Part shown: positions 1 to 5,023 of the stretch, piece by piece
How positions within the stretch are numbered: the first letter of the stretch is position 1
How the letters are laid out: each line of letters starts with the position of its first letter
Assembly (NCBI GenBank): GCA_903970295.1
Contig: CAJCHQ010000970.1
Location: forward strand, 1-5,023
Source: Bryobacterales bacterium
Lineage (GTDB): Bacteria > Cyanobacteriota > Vampirovibrionia > Obscuribacterales > Obscuribacteraceae
Reading direction: 5' to 3'
DNA length: 5,023 bases
The notes under the pieces: generated by a model
What the model saw: the letters and a program-made list of their open reading frames with translations, nothing else
The model's database searches: none
What the model was told of the DNA's origin: nothing
Translations under genes and position numbers: made by a program

Positions 1-240
1 GGCTCGGCTGTGCCTGTGTATATCGGCGAAACCGGAATCGCGTCGGCCAGTCAGACTCCGAATGCTAGTGATGCAGCCAGTCTCCAGTCGGCATTCACAG
101 ATGGTACGGGGGCTGTGACCTGGCTTTTTGACGGAAGTGCCACGGGCTTCAGCGATGCAAATCATCTGACGAATGCTGACGGGAGTTTAACCGGTTATGG
201 TCAAACGGTTGCCGGTCTAATCCAGCAAGGGGCTTCTTGA
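1..240 (+). CDS. C-terminal end of a probable glycoside hydrolase (GH5/cellulase-like), 5' end outside window
   Basis: The frame is open from base 1 and gives 79 residues ending at TGA (238-240); the true start lies upstream of the window. Residues 5-12 read PVYIGETG, which resembles the strand-7 motif of clan A glycoside hydrolases such as GH5, where the Glu (here residue 10) is the catalytic nucleophile. About 30 residues later AVTWLFDG puts a Trp at residue 41 where these enzymes carry the strand-8 aromatic residue of the active site. The tail is rich in Asp, Asn, Ser, Thr and Gly, and the visible part has no Cys, typical of exported carbohydrate-active proteins. If the family is right, the enzyme would hydrolyse a beta-linked polysaccharide outside the cytoplasm. 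The coding call is firm. The family call rests on two short motifs and the substrate cannot be judged; another TIM-barrel hydrolase is possible. Confidence 0.6.
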   Translation, partial: GSAVPVYIGETGIASASQTPNASDAASLQSAFTDGTGAVTWLFDGSATGFSDANHLTNADGSLTGYGQTVAGLIQQGAS

Positions 241-241
241 A

Positions 242-328
242 ATGATTACTTCTTGCCTGCTCGTTGGGCTATATCTCGTCTTGCTCGGCAATCAGAAGAC
301 GGTGGATGTGCAAGAATGTAATTTGTAG
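242..328 (+). CDS. Possible 28-residue hydrophobic peptide
   Basis: An ATG one base after the upstream stop codon opens 28 codons ending in TAG. An AAGGGG run at 227-232, inside the end of the upstream gene, sits 9 bases before the ATG and would serve as a ribosome binding site, so translation could be coupled to the upstream gene. The product begins MITSCLLVGLYLVLLG, a hydrophobic segment of about 14 residues, then becomes polar (NQKTVDVQECNL). That shape fits a tiny single-pass membrane peptide of the general kind represented by KdpF, but I recognise no family and there are no kdp genes nearby. At this length a chance open frame is quite possible. The stop lies 20 bases before the msrB start codon. 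Confidence 0.25.
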   Translation: MITSCLLVGLYLVLLGNQKTVDVQECNL

Positions 329-336
329 GGTGATGC

Positions 337-341
337 GGAAG
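337..341 (+). promoter_or_regulatory. Ribosome binding site supporting the TTG start of msrB
   Basis: GGAAG lies 7 bases before TTG at 349. The frame has a TGA at 331-333, so the start must be downstream of that. TTG 349 is the only standard start that preserves the basic N-terminus and the full hydrophobic anchor. The next candidate, ATG at 418, would begin in the last residues of the anchor. Confidence 0.55.
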
Positions 342-348
342 CGCAATT

Positions 349-915
349 TTGCACAAATTCAAGTTCTTTTTACTTGCTCCACTTTTATTCTTTTTGATCG
401 GCGCCATTGGCTTCATCATGCTCTTTACTCATGGTGGTGCCGGCGATACCATAACCAAGCCTGATTCCGGTTCGTTGGAGCAGGCTGATGTTGCCACCGC
501 CAAAGGTGGCACTCACACGGACGAATATTGGCGTACGCACTTGAATCCATGGGTATACCAGGTGACCAGGCGGGCAGCAACAGAGCCTCCGTTCACAGGG
601 AAATATTGGAATAATCACGCAGTCGGCGTCTACAAATGCAGCGACTGCGGTGCGCTTTTGTTTGATTCAAAAGACAAATTCGAGTCGGGAACCGGTTGGC
701 CGAGTTTCACCAGACCTGAAAAAGGGGCGGTTGTAGATCGACCCGATAATTCGCTCAACATGGCGCGAGACGAGGTGGTGTGCAAATCATGTGGGGCTCA
801 TCTTGGACATGTTTTCTCGGATGGGCCGCCACCGACTGGTCAACGCTTTTGTATCAACTCGGCGTCATTGATTTTCAAGGGTCAGTCAAGCGTTGTCAAA
901 AGCGATCATCAATGA
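349..915 (+). CDS. msrB: Membrane-anchored peptide-methionine (R)-S-oxide reductase MsrB
   Basis: MsrB reduces methionine-R-sulfoxide in proteins back to methionine. This 188-residue product has a basic N-terminus (MHKFK), a hydrophobic segment at about residues 6-26 with no lipobox, a polar linker to about 55, and a complete MsrB domain at about 58-178. Recognisable blocks are PFTGKYW (81-87), the zinc pairs C97/C100 (CSDC) and C145/C148 (CKSC), GWPSF (116-120), HLGHVF (151-156), DGPPPTG (158-164) and RFCINSASL (166-174) with catalytic Cys168. The position just before GWPSF, which holds the resolving Cys in E. coli MsrB (CGWPSF), is Thr115, and there are no other cysteines. Positive charge before the anchor predicts N-in/C-out, so the enzyme probably acts outside the cytoplasm, either tethered or released as a secreted protein. 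Without a resolving Cys, recycling would need direct reduction of the sulfenic acid by a thioredoxin-like partner or another thiol. An uncharacterised membrane-protein gene follows after 39 bases. Family assignment is secure; topology is inferred. Confidence 0.95.
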   Translation: MHKFKFFLLAPLLFFLIGAIGFIMLFTHGGAGDTITKPDSGSLEQADVATAKGGTHTDEYWRTHLNPWVYQVTRRAATEPPFTGKYWNNHAVGVYKCSDCGALLFDSKDKFESGTGWPSFTRPEKGAVVDRPDNSLNMARDEVVCKSCGAHLGHVFSDGPPPTGQRFCINSASLIFKGQSSVVKSDHQ

Positions 916-943
916 GCATCGTCGGAAGCCGCGAGCTGCAACC

Positions 944-947
944 GGAG
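944..947 (+). promoter_or_regulatory. Ribosome binding site that favours ATG 955
   Basis: GGAG ends 7 bases before ATG 955. A TTG directly upstream at 952, in the same frame, would leave only 4 bases, so ATG 955 is the preferred start. Confidence 0.55.
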
Positions 948-954
948 AAGTTTG

Positions 955-1653
955 ATGGAAATTGGGTCAGATGTTGGGGCTTTAGGATTGTCTCTTCTCA
1001 TTTTGCTTATTGTCGGTATTGCGATCTGGTCCATCACCCTGCGGAGTAGACGAGACGCACTGCGCAGAGAATACGTGAATCTGGTCGATCGACTAGACAG
1101 CCTTTATGCAGACGCCGACCAATTAGGGCAAGCAGCCGATTTTCTTCAACCGGACGATGACGTCGTTTTAGCCCATAAAATCGCCGATTTTTTTGCTCAA
1201 CTTGTCACCCTGCAAAGGGCTCAAAGTCAGGTTGAAACTTTGATCTACACCGGTGCGATGAACCCCGAACCGGCTGTGAATGCAATGGCACAATGCGGAC
1301 GATACGCTAGCATTTTGTCTATCGATGCCATGGCATTATGGAAAAGCGTCAATGTTCGAACAGGCAAAGTCGCTAGTTGTGAGCCCAATGCAAAGATCGG
1401 TAGCGGGCACAGAGTCGCTGCCTTCATACCGTGTGACAGCAATAGTGCTGAAACTTTATATCATTCTCCCAAATGGATTGCTGAGCCCATATATGCGCGT
1501 CGCGTTGACGGTAATGCCTTGGCGAATATCTATTCTTATTTTGCCGGGCAAGACCAGGTTCCACGATTTTCAGTCACTGATACTGTAGACTCCAACCTGA
1601 CACGTGAGCAGCCAGGTGATACCGCAGGTGGTGCTGCGCCGTCAAAGTTGTAA
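955..1653 (+). CDS. Uncharacterised single-pass membrane protein, 232 residues
   Basis: I do not recognise a family. The N-terminus (MEIGSDVGALG) is acidic and short, followed by one strongly hydrophobic segment at about residues 9-29 (LSLLILLIVGIAIW). The basic stretch RSRRDALRRE at 30-39 should hold the following part in the cytoplasm (N-out/C-in). Residues about 35-98 are rich in Leu, Asp, Ala and Gln and look largely helical. The central region, about 100-200, is mixed alpha/beta in character with three cysteines (114, 142, 160) that form no evident metal motif. The last 30 residues are polar and Gly/Ala/Ser/Thr-rich, probably disordered. The gene starts 39 bases after msrB with its own GGAG site, so the two are probably co-transcribed, but this alone does not show a role in methionine sulfoxide repair. 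The open frame, ribosome site and coherent membrane architecture make it a likely real gene. Confidence 0.75.
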   Translation: MEIGSDVGALGLSLLILLIVGIAIWSITLRSRRDALRREYVNLVDRLDSLYADADQLGQAADFLQPDDDVVLAHKIADFFAQLVTLQRAQSQVETLIYTGAMNPEPAVNAMAQCGRYASILSIDAMALWKSVNVRTGKVASCEPNAKIGSGHRVAAFIPCDSNSAETLYHSPKWIAEPIYARRVDGNALANIYSYFAGQDQVPRFSVTDTVDSNLTREQPGDTAGGAAPSKL

Positions 1654-1768
1654 TTTGCCGGTCTGGACTTTGCAAATCTGACGCGTAATTCACGCTAAAC
1701 TTGCTCCACAAACTGGCTTAGTTGATAGACTTGTACATGGCTCCCTGAAAAGAGATGTGTGCCCATTC

Positions 1769-4219
1769 ATGAAAGTCGTTCTTGCGGAAAAGCCGTCAGT
1801 GGCGCGAGATATCGCGGCCGTTTTGGGCGCGAAAAATAAAAGAGATGGCTATTATGAAGGCAATGATTACGCCGTCACATATGCGTTCGGTCATCTGGTC
1901 ACGATCGCTGAGCCTGAAGAAATGAATCCGTTGTGGGGAAAGCCCTGGCGCATCGCCCAGCTACCCATGATTCCAGAAGCCTGGAAATATCGTGTTTCTG
2001 ACAAAACAGGGGCACAATTCCAAGTGATCAAACGGCTTTTTTCTGATCCGGCGACGACCACAATTATTTGTGCGACAGATGCGGGACGCGAAGGCGAGCA
2101 TATATTTCGGTTAATTCATAAGTTGGCCGGCAGCAAAAAACCAGTGCAGCGTCTTTGGATCAGTTCTCTTACTGCAGACGCCATTCGCGATGGCTTCGCC
2201 AAATTGAAGCCGGGCAGCGACTTCGACAATTTAGCCGATGCGGCTGCCGCCCGTGCTCATGCGGACTGGATCGTTGGTCTAAATTTCACTCGCGCTTACA
2301 CAACAATCAATAATCAACTTTGTACGATCGGTCGTGTACAAACACCCACTCTTGCCTTGATTGTCGATCGACAAAAAGCGATTGAAGATTTTAAGCAGAC
2401 AGCTTTCTTCGAAGTGATAGTTACTTTCGAGCCGGGCTTTACCGCTCTATACATAACACCAGGTGCCGAGCCGCAAACCAGGCTGCAAGATAAACCCAGC
2501 GCCCAGGCGATTATGGACGCGATTGCTCCCAGGCCCTCGGGCACAGTCGTTTCGATTTCGACGAGCGAGAAGAAAACTAAGGCTCCGGCGTTATACGATT
2601 TGCTCACTCTGCAGAAAGACGCTAATAAGCGATTTGGCTACACGGCGCAAGAAACGCTGGACATCGCCCAAAATTTGTACGAAGAGTACAAATTGATTTC
2701 TTATCCACGAACCGAGTCGCGGCATCTGTCGACTGACATGATTGACACTTTGCCTCCAATTCTCTCGACAGTTCTCCAGTCGCCATTGACTAGCGCCGAG
2801 GCACGCAAAGCTATGGCGACCGAAGGATTGACGGCAGGAAAAATAACCGTCGAATTGCTCAATCCGCGCTTGAGCAAGAGCTATGTCGATAACGCCAAGC
2901 TCACCGATCACCATGCCATCATCCCGACAAATAAAATGCCGGCTGCCGATCTTCCTCTCAAGCAGCGAAATATCTATCAATTGATTGCCACGCGATTCTT
3001 GTGCATTTTTCTGCAACCAGAAATACGCGACGAAACCACTGCCATAATTAGAATAGCCGAGCATTCATTCAGGGCTCGAGGTGTCGTAATCAAGCAAGTT
3101 GGTTGGACTGTGCTTGAGCAGAAAGATCCGGAGAAAGAAAAAGAGAAGAAGAAAGACGAGTCTGAAAGCTCGCAGCAGTTGCCTCCTTTGAGCAAAGGGC
3201 AGGAGGTGACGAAGCGAAAAGCTGAACTCAAGCAAGGTAAAACCACGCCGCCTAAACCTTACGATGATGCCTCTTTGCTCACGGCAATGAAGAATGCCGG
3301 GCAAGAAATAGACGATGAAGACTTAGCTGCTTACATGAAGCAGAGCGGGCTCGGCACACCAGCTACGCGCGCGGCAATTATCGAGCGTCTCTTGCAAACC
3401 GCTTACATCGAGCGCAGTAAGAAGTCGATCATTCCCACTGAAAAAGGTAAAGCGATCATCAACAACGTTCATCCGCATTTGAAGAACGCCGCTTTGACTG
3501 CCACCTGGGAGCAACAGCTGGGCGAGATTCAAGACGACAAGCTGACGCTCTCCAAGTTTGAAGATGATATCGCCGATTTTGTGCGCCGCTTGCTTCCTGA
3601 CGTCGCTAAGCAGGCGGCTTCCGTGCCGGGCGACGCTAAAAGTGGTATCGGACTTTGTCCACAATGCAAGGTCGGAGTTGTGCGTGAAACTCCAAAAGGG
3701 GCCGGATGCAGCCGCTGGCGTGAAGGCTGCACATTTACAGTTTGGCGCGAGCAATATGGCAAGAAGCTTTCTGATGCACAAATCAAAGAGATTGTGCAGA
3801 AGGGTCGGACAAAGCCTATTAAAGGCTTCAAGAAAAAGAATGGTTCCGGTACTTATGATGCGGCATTAGTAATCGGTGAAGACTTCAAAATTCGGCCGGA
3901 CTTTGGCTCTCAAAATGGTGATAGTGCTTCCTTTGGTGCTTGTCCGCAATGCAAAGAAGGGACTGTGCGATCGACCCCCAAAGGGGCTGGTTGCAGCCGC
4001 TGGCGCGAAGGCTGTACTTTTTCGATCTGGCGTGAGATCTGGGGCAAAGAGCTTACAGATGAGCAGATAAAAGAATTAGTCGAAAAACGCCGAACCCAGC
4101 AAATTAAAGGTTTTAAAAAGAAAGACGGATCCGGAACTTATGATGCCAATTTAGTGCTGGGTGAAGACTTTAAAGTGCGTCTCGACTTTCAACGTGTGGT
4201 AGACGGGGTCGAGGTTTAG
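1769..4219 (+). CDS. topB: DNA topoisomerase III (type IA) with duplicated C-terminal zinc-type repeat
   Basis: Type IA enzymes cut one DNA strand through a 5'-phosphotyrosine, pass another strand and religate without ATP; TopB specialises in unlinking replication and recombination intermediates. The 816-residue product starts MKVVLAEKPSVA, a canonical Toprim start with Glu7. The acidic motif is TDAGREGE, with Asp104 and Glu108 but Gly106 in place of the second Asp of the DxDxE pattern. The central domain has IGRVQTPTLALIV (187-199), and SYPRTES (311-317) carries the catalytic Tyr312. LTDHHAIIPT (378-387) and GLGTPATRAAIIERL (527-541) complete the core. A Lys/Glu-rich stretch at about 453-468 is probably a flexible loop. 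The C-terminus has two 85-residue repeats with Cys at 630/633/647/654 and 725/728/742/749, likely zinc-binding and DNA-contacting. An in-frame GTG at 1757 would add four residues, but family alignment favours ATG 1769. No strong ribosome site is present, since AGAG at 1751-1754 is 14 bases away. There are no conjugation genes alongside, so it looks like a chromosomal copy. Confidence 0.97.
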   Translation: MKVVLAEKPSVARDIAAVLGAKNKRDGYYEGNDYAVTYAFGHLVTIAEPEEMNPLWGKPWRIAQLPMIPEAWKYRVSDKTGAQFQVIKRLFSDPATTTIICATDAGREGEHIFRLIHKLAGSKKPVQRLWISSLTADAIRDGFAKLKPGSDFDNLADAAAARAHADWIVGLNFTRAYTTINNQLCTIGRVQTPTLALIVDRQKAIEDFKQTAFFEVIVTFEPGFTALYITPGAEPQTRLQDKPSAQAIMDAIAPRPSGTVVSISTSEKKTKAPALYDLLTLQKDANKRFGYTAQETLDIAQNLYEEYKLISYPRTESRHLSTDMIDTLPPILSTVLQSPLTSAEARKAMATEGLTAGKITVELLNPRLSKSYVDNAKLTDHHAIIPTNKMPAADLPLKQRNIYQLIATRFLCIFLQPEIRDETTAIIRIAEHSFRARGVVIKQVGWTVLEQKDPEKEKEKKKDESESSQQLPPLSKGQEVTKRKAELKQGKTTPPKPYDDASLLTAMKNAGQEIDDEDLAAYMKQSGLGTPATRAAIIERLLQTAYIERSKKSIIPTEKGKAIINNVHPHLKNAALTATWEQQLGEIQDDKLTLSKFEDDIADFVRRLLPDVAKQAASVPGDAKSGIGLCPQCKVGVVRETPKGAGCSRWREGCTFTVWREQYGKKLSDAQIKEIVQKGRTKPIKGFKKKNGSGTYDAALVIGEDFKIRPDFGSQNGDSASFGACPQCKEGTVRSTPKGAGCSRWREGCTFSIWREIWGKELTDEQIKELVEKRRTQQIKGFKKKDGSGTYDANLVLGEDFKVRLDFQRVVDGVEV
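3650..4189 (+). repeat. Tandem in-frame duplication of the TopB C-terminal repeat
   Basis: Unit 1 spans 3650-3904 (residues 628-712) and unit 2 spans 3935-4189 (residues 723-807), separated by a 10-residue linker. They align over 85 residues with no gap, and by my count 64 positions are identical (about 75%). Each carries CPQC, a shared block TPKGAGCSRWREGCTF, IKGFKKK and GSGTYDA. DNA-level similarity is also high around 3697-3740 and 3979-4022. The unit resembles the known topoisomerase C-terminal repeat (Toprim_Crpt-type). This is an intragenic duplication, not a mobile repeat. Confidence 0.9.
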
Positions 4220-4283
4220 CTCTTCAGTCCGAGCCTTTTCGTCAGCATATTGTCTTAACCTCTCCATAAGAATGGGGGGTGTA

Positions 4284-4322
4284 GAGTCGAAGTAATCGCA
4301 TAGCGAGTATTTAGTTCGATTT
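4284..4322 (+). other. Nested inverted repeat between topB and the His-rich gene
   Basis: TCGAA (4287-4291) pairs with TTCGA (4315-4319), and the stem can extend to 4284/4322 using two G-T pairs. Inside it TCGC (4296-4299) pairs with GCGA (4303-4306) around a 3-base loop. Only three T follow, so it is a poor intrinsic terminator. It may be an RNA structure in the leader of the downstream gene or a chance fold; the stems are short. Confidence 0.25.
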
Positions 4323-4366
4323 CCTACCCAGCAGTATCGATTTGGTTCGGCACTGCCACCGCATAT

Positions 4367-4370
4367 GGAG
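4367..4370 (+). promoter_or_regulatory. Ribosome binding site that favours ATG 4380
   Basis: GGAG, followed by an A-rich stretch, sits 9 bases before ATG 4380. The in-frame ATG at 4365 overlaps this site and has no purine-rich sequence of its own upstream, so it is probably not the start. Confidence 0.6.
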
Positions 4371-4379
4371 AAAAAGATC

Positions 4380-4598
4380 ATGCCTCAAAGACACGAGCAT
4401 CATAAGAAAGCCGCAGAGCATTCAGAACTCGCTGCTAAGCATCATCATGAAGCCGCTAAGCATCACGAAGAAGGCAATCATGAAAAAGCGGCGCACCATG
4501 CCCACATCGCACATGGTCACCATCTTCATGCCACCCACCATCATGAAGAAGCGACCAAGATTCATGCCAACGAGCATTCAGCCGTTCACTCTCACTAG
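4380..4598 (+). CDS. Small histidine-rich protein, 72 residues, possible metal binder
   Basis: The product starts MPQRHEHHKKAAEH and contains 24 His in 72 residues, together with many Ala, Glu and Lys and no Cys. Much of it follows a seven-residue rhythm in which a His cluster is followed by AA or an equivalent small pair (HHKKAAE, HSELAAK, HHHEAAK, then HHAHIAH, HATHHHE). It should therefore form one or two charged helices with His on one face. There is no signal peptide or membrane segment, so a cytoplasmic location is likely. Similar small uncharacterised proteins with blocks such as HEKAAHHAHIAHGH are, from memory, scattered across Proteobacteria and other bacteria. Nickel, zinc or copper binding or buffering is inferred from composition alone. 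ATG 4380 is chosen for its GGAG site. A hairpin follows 21 bases after the stop, and topB ends 160 bases upstream, so it is probably its own transcription unit, though I see no convincing promoter. Confidence 0.78.
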   Translation: MPQRHEHHKKAAEHSELAAKHHHEAAKHHEEGNHEKAAHHAHIAHGHHLHATHHHEEATKIHANEHSAVHSH

Positions 4599-4619
4599 AA
4601 GTTCGGTTACCGCTCTTCG

Positions 4620-4657
4620 CAGGCGCTCTTTTCGACAATCTGTCGATTGGGCGCCTG
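4620..4657 (+). terminator. Terminator-like hairpin after the His-rich gene
   Basis: CAGGCGC (4620-4626) pairs perfectly with GCGCCTG (4651-4657). An inner perfect pair, TCGACA (4632-4637) with TGTCGA (4641-4646), closes a 3-base loop, with a small internal loop between the two stems. It begins 21 bases after the stop codon. The following sequence is TTTGTG, so the U-tract is short; termination may be weak, or the structure may mainly protect the 3' end of the mRNA. Confidence 0.5.
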
Positions 4658-4794
4658 TTTGTGCCTGCGCTCCAAGTTCGACGGCAGAAAGTTCGGCGGT
4701 GGTGTCTCGGGTTACTCTCTGCAATTCCATCGCTAGTTGCATCGCGATAAGAGTTGGTGCCCATATCACTTTTCCCCCAGAAAAGAAGTTCTTT

Positions 4795-4828
4795 CAAAGC
4801 GCGCCGAAGCGATAGCGCTTCAGCTTTG
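4795..4828. other. Strong stem-loop of unknown role
   Basis: CAAAGC (4795-4800) pairs with GCTTTG (4823-4828), and GAAGCG (4806-4811) pairs with CGCTTC (4816-4821) around the 4-base loop ATAG. The two stems are joined by five unpaired bases on one side and one on the other. That gives 12 Watson-Crick pairs in 34 bases. No T-run follows on either strand, so it is not an ordinary intrinsic terminator. It could be part of a small RNA, a leader structure for a gene beyond the window, or a REP-like palindrome. Confidence 0.4.
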
Positions 4829-4940
4829 CAGCATCCTGCCGATCGAAGTGCGTTCAATAACAAAAGAATGCTACAACTCCGACCGTTGCAGCCAGGTTGC
4901 AAGATGTGGTTATCTGACCTATTGCCTGCTTGGATCCTCA

Positions 4941-5023
4941 ATGTCAATGCCGGTGCATTTGTCAAATACTTTCGATATCGGCAGTGAACAGACACCGTTT
5001 GTCATTGTGGCATCAAGCGGTTT
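4941..5023 (+). CDS. Possible start of a gene running off the window edge
   Basis: From ATG 4941 the frame is open for 27 codons to the edge and reads MSMPVHLSNTFDIGSEQTP, then FVIVASSG. The hydrophilic-then-hydrophobic pattern looks protein-like, and I recognise no family. GGA at 4932-4934, 6 bases upstream, is only a weak ribosome site; a second ATG lies at 4947. The same frame is also open upstream to 4737, so an earlier non-ATG start such as GTG 4848 cannot be excluded. A chance frame is possible because the opposite strand is also open here. Confidence 0.3.
   Translation, partial: MSMPVHLSNTFDIGSEQTPFVIVASSG

Larger units (their letters stand above)
4599..4940. other. Region without a confident gene
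   Basis: This 342-base stretch has open frames on both strands, none convincing. On the plus strand one frame is open from after the TAG at 4734-4736 to the window edge, but it has no supported start before 4941. On the minus strand a 63-codon frame (4769 to 4578) begins with GTG behind GGGGGAAAA. The stretch also contains two hairpins (4620-4657 and 4795-4828), listed separately. I see no tRNA, mobile-element end or clear promoter. Confidence 0.5.

Noticed and set aside
1683..1695. GCGT/ACGC inverted repeat as a terminator after the membrane-protein gene
   Set aside because: Only four pairs and no following T-run.
1670..1699. Possible promoter TTGCAA with GCTAAA before topB
   Set aside because: The -10 box matches poorly (3 of 6) and the -35 matches 4 of 6; too weak to call.
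2591..3064. Minus-strand open frame of 157 codons inside topB
   Set aside because: The plus strand here is unambiguous topoisomerase core with the catalytic Tyr motif; the antisense frame is a by-product.
3119..3173. Lys/Glu-rich stretch in TopB as a possible foreign insertion
   Set aside because: Charged, variable loops between core blocks at this position are common in type IA topoisomerases; frame and flanking motifs are continuous.
4365..4379. Upstream in-frame ATG as the start of the His-rich protein
   Set aside because: It overlaps the GGAG ribosome site of ATG 4380 and has no site of its own.
4380..4598. Tandem DNA repeats within the His-rich gene as a satellite or CRISPR-like array
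   Set aside because: The repetition follows from codons of a His/Ala/Glu pattern; unit lengths and spacing are irregular at the DNA level.
4342..4815. Plus-strand open frame of 157 codons overlapping the His-rich gene
   Set aside because: It is an alternative reading of the repetitive His-rich DNA, giving Met/Ile/Lys/Arg-rich low-complexity protein; the frame with the GGAG site is better supported.
4456..4995. Long minus-strand open frame of 179 codons
   Set aside because: Its last third is the antisense of the His-rich gene, its composition is erratic (many Arg, Ser, Cys and His), and no ribosome site or family signal supports it.

Overview
The window is bacterial DNA of roughly balanced base composition. 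All well-supported genes lie on the plus strand, and two of the likely start codons are not simple ATGs (TTG for msrB; GTG/ATG ambiguity for topB). The taxon cannot be fixed from the sequence. The topoisomerase is the DAGREGE type I associate with Gram-positive, Bacteroidota and some cyanobacterial-lineage genomes, and a non-photosynthetic Cyanobacteriota (Obscuribacterales-like) source is only a guess. I see no insertion sequence, CRISPR array, tRNA or rRNA.

Layout: (1) bases 1-240 are the 3' end of a gene, probably a GH5-like secreted glycoside hydrolase. (2) Bases 241-348 are a short gap holding a possible 28-residue hydrophobic peptide gene. (3) At 349-915 is a membrane-anchored peptide-methionine (R)-S-oxide reductase (msrB) with all four zinc cysteines and the catalytic cysteine but no classical resolving cysteine. 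(4) At 955-1653 is an unrecognised single-pass membrane protein, 39 bases downstream of msrB and probably co-transcribed with it. (5) At 1769-4219 is topB, DNA topoisomerase III, ending in two nearly identical zinc-cysteine C-terminal repeats. (6) At 4380-4598 is a 72-residue protein that is one third histidine. (7) Bases 4599-5023 hold a terminator-like hairpin, a second strong hairpin and possibly the beginning of another gene that runs off the edge.

The genes do not form one obvious pathway. MsrB repairs oxidised methionine, probably outside the cytoplasm given its anchor. TopB is a DNA-maintenance enzyme. The His-rich protein may bind metal. The most unusual items are the ungapped 85-residue C-terminal duplication in TopB, the extreme composition of the His-rich protein, the single redox cysteine in the anchored MsrB, and the structured tail region. 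I found no convincing new multi-gene system; the window looks mostly like ordinary chromosome with some small uncharacterised genes.
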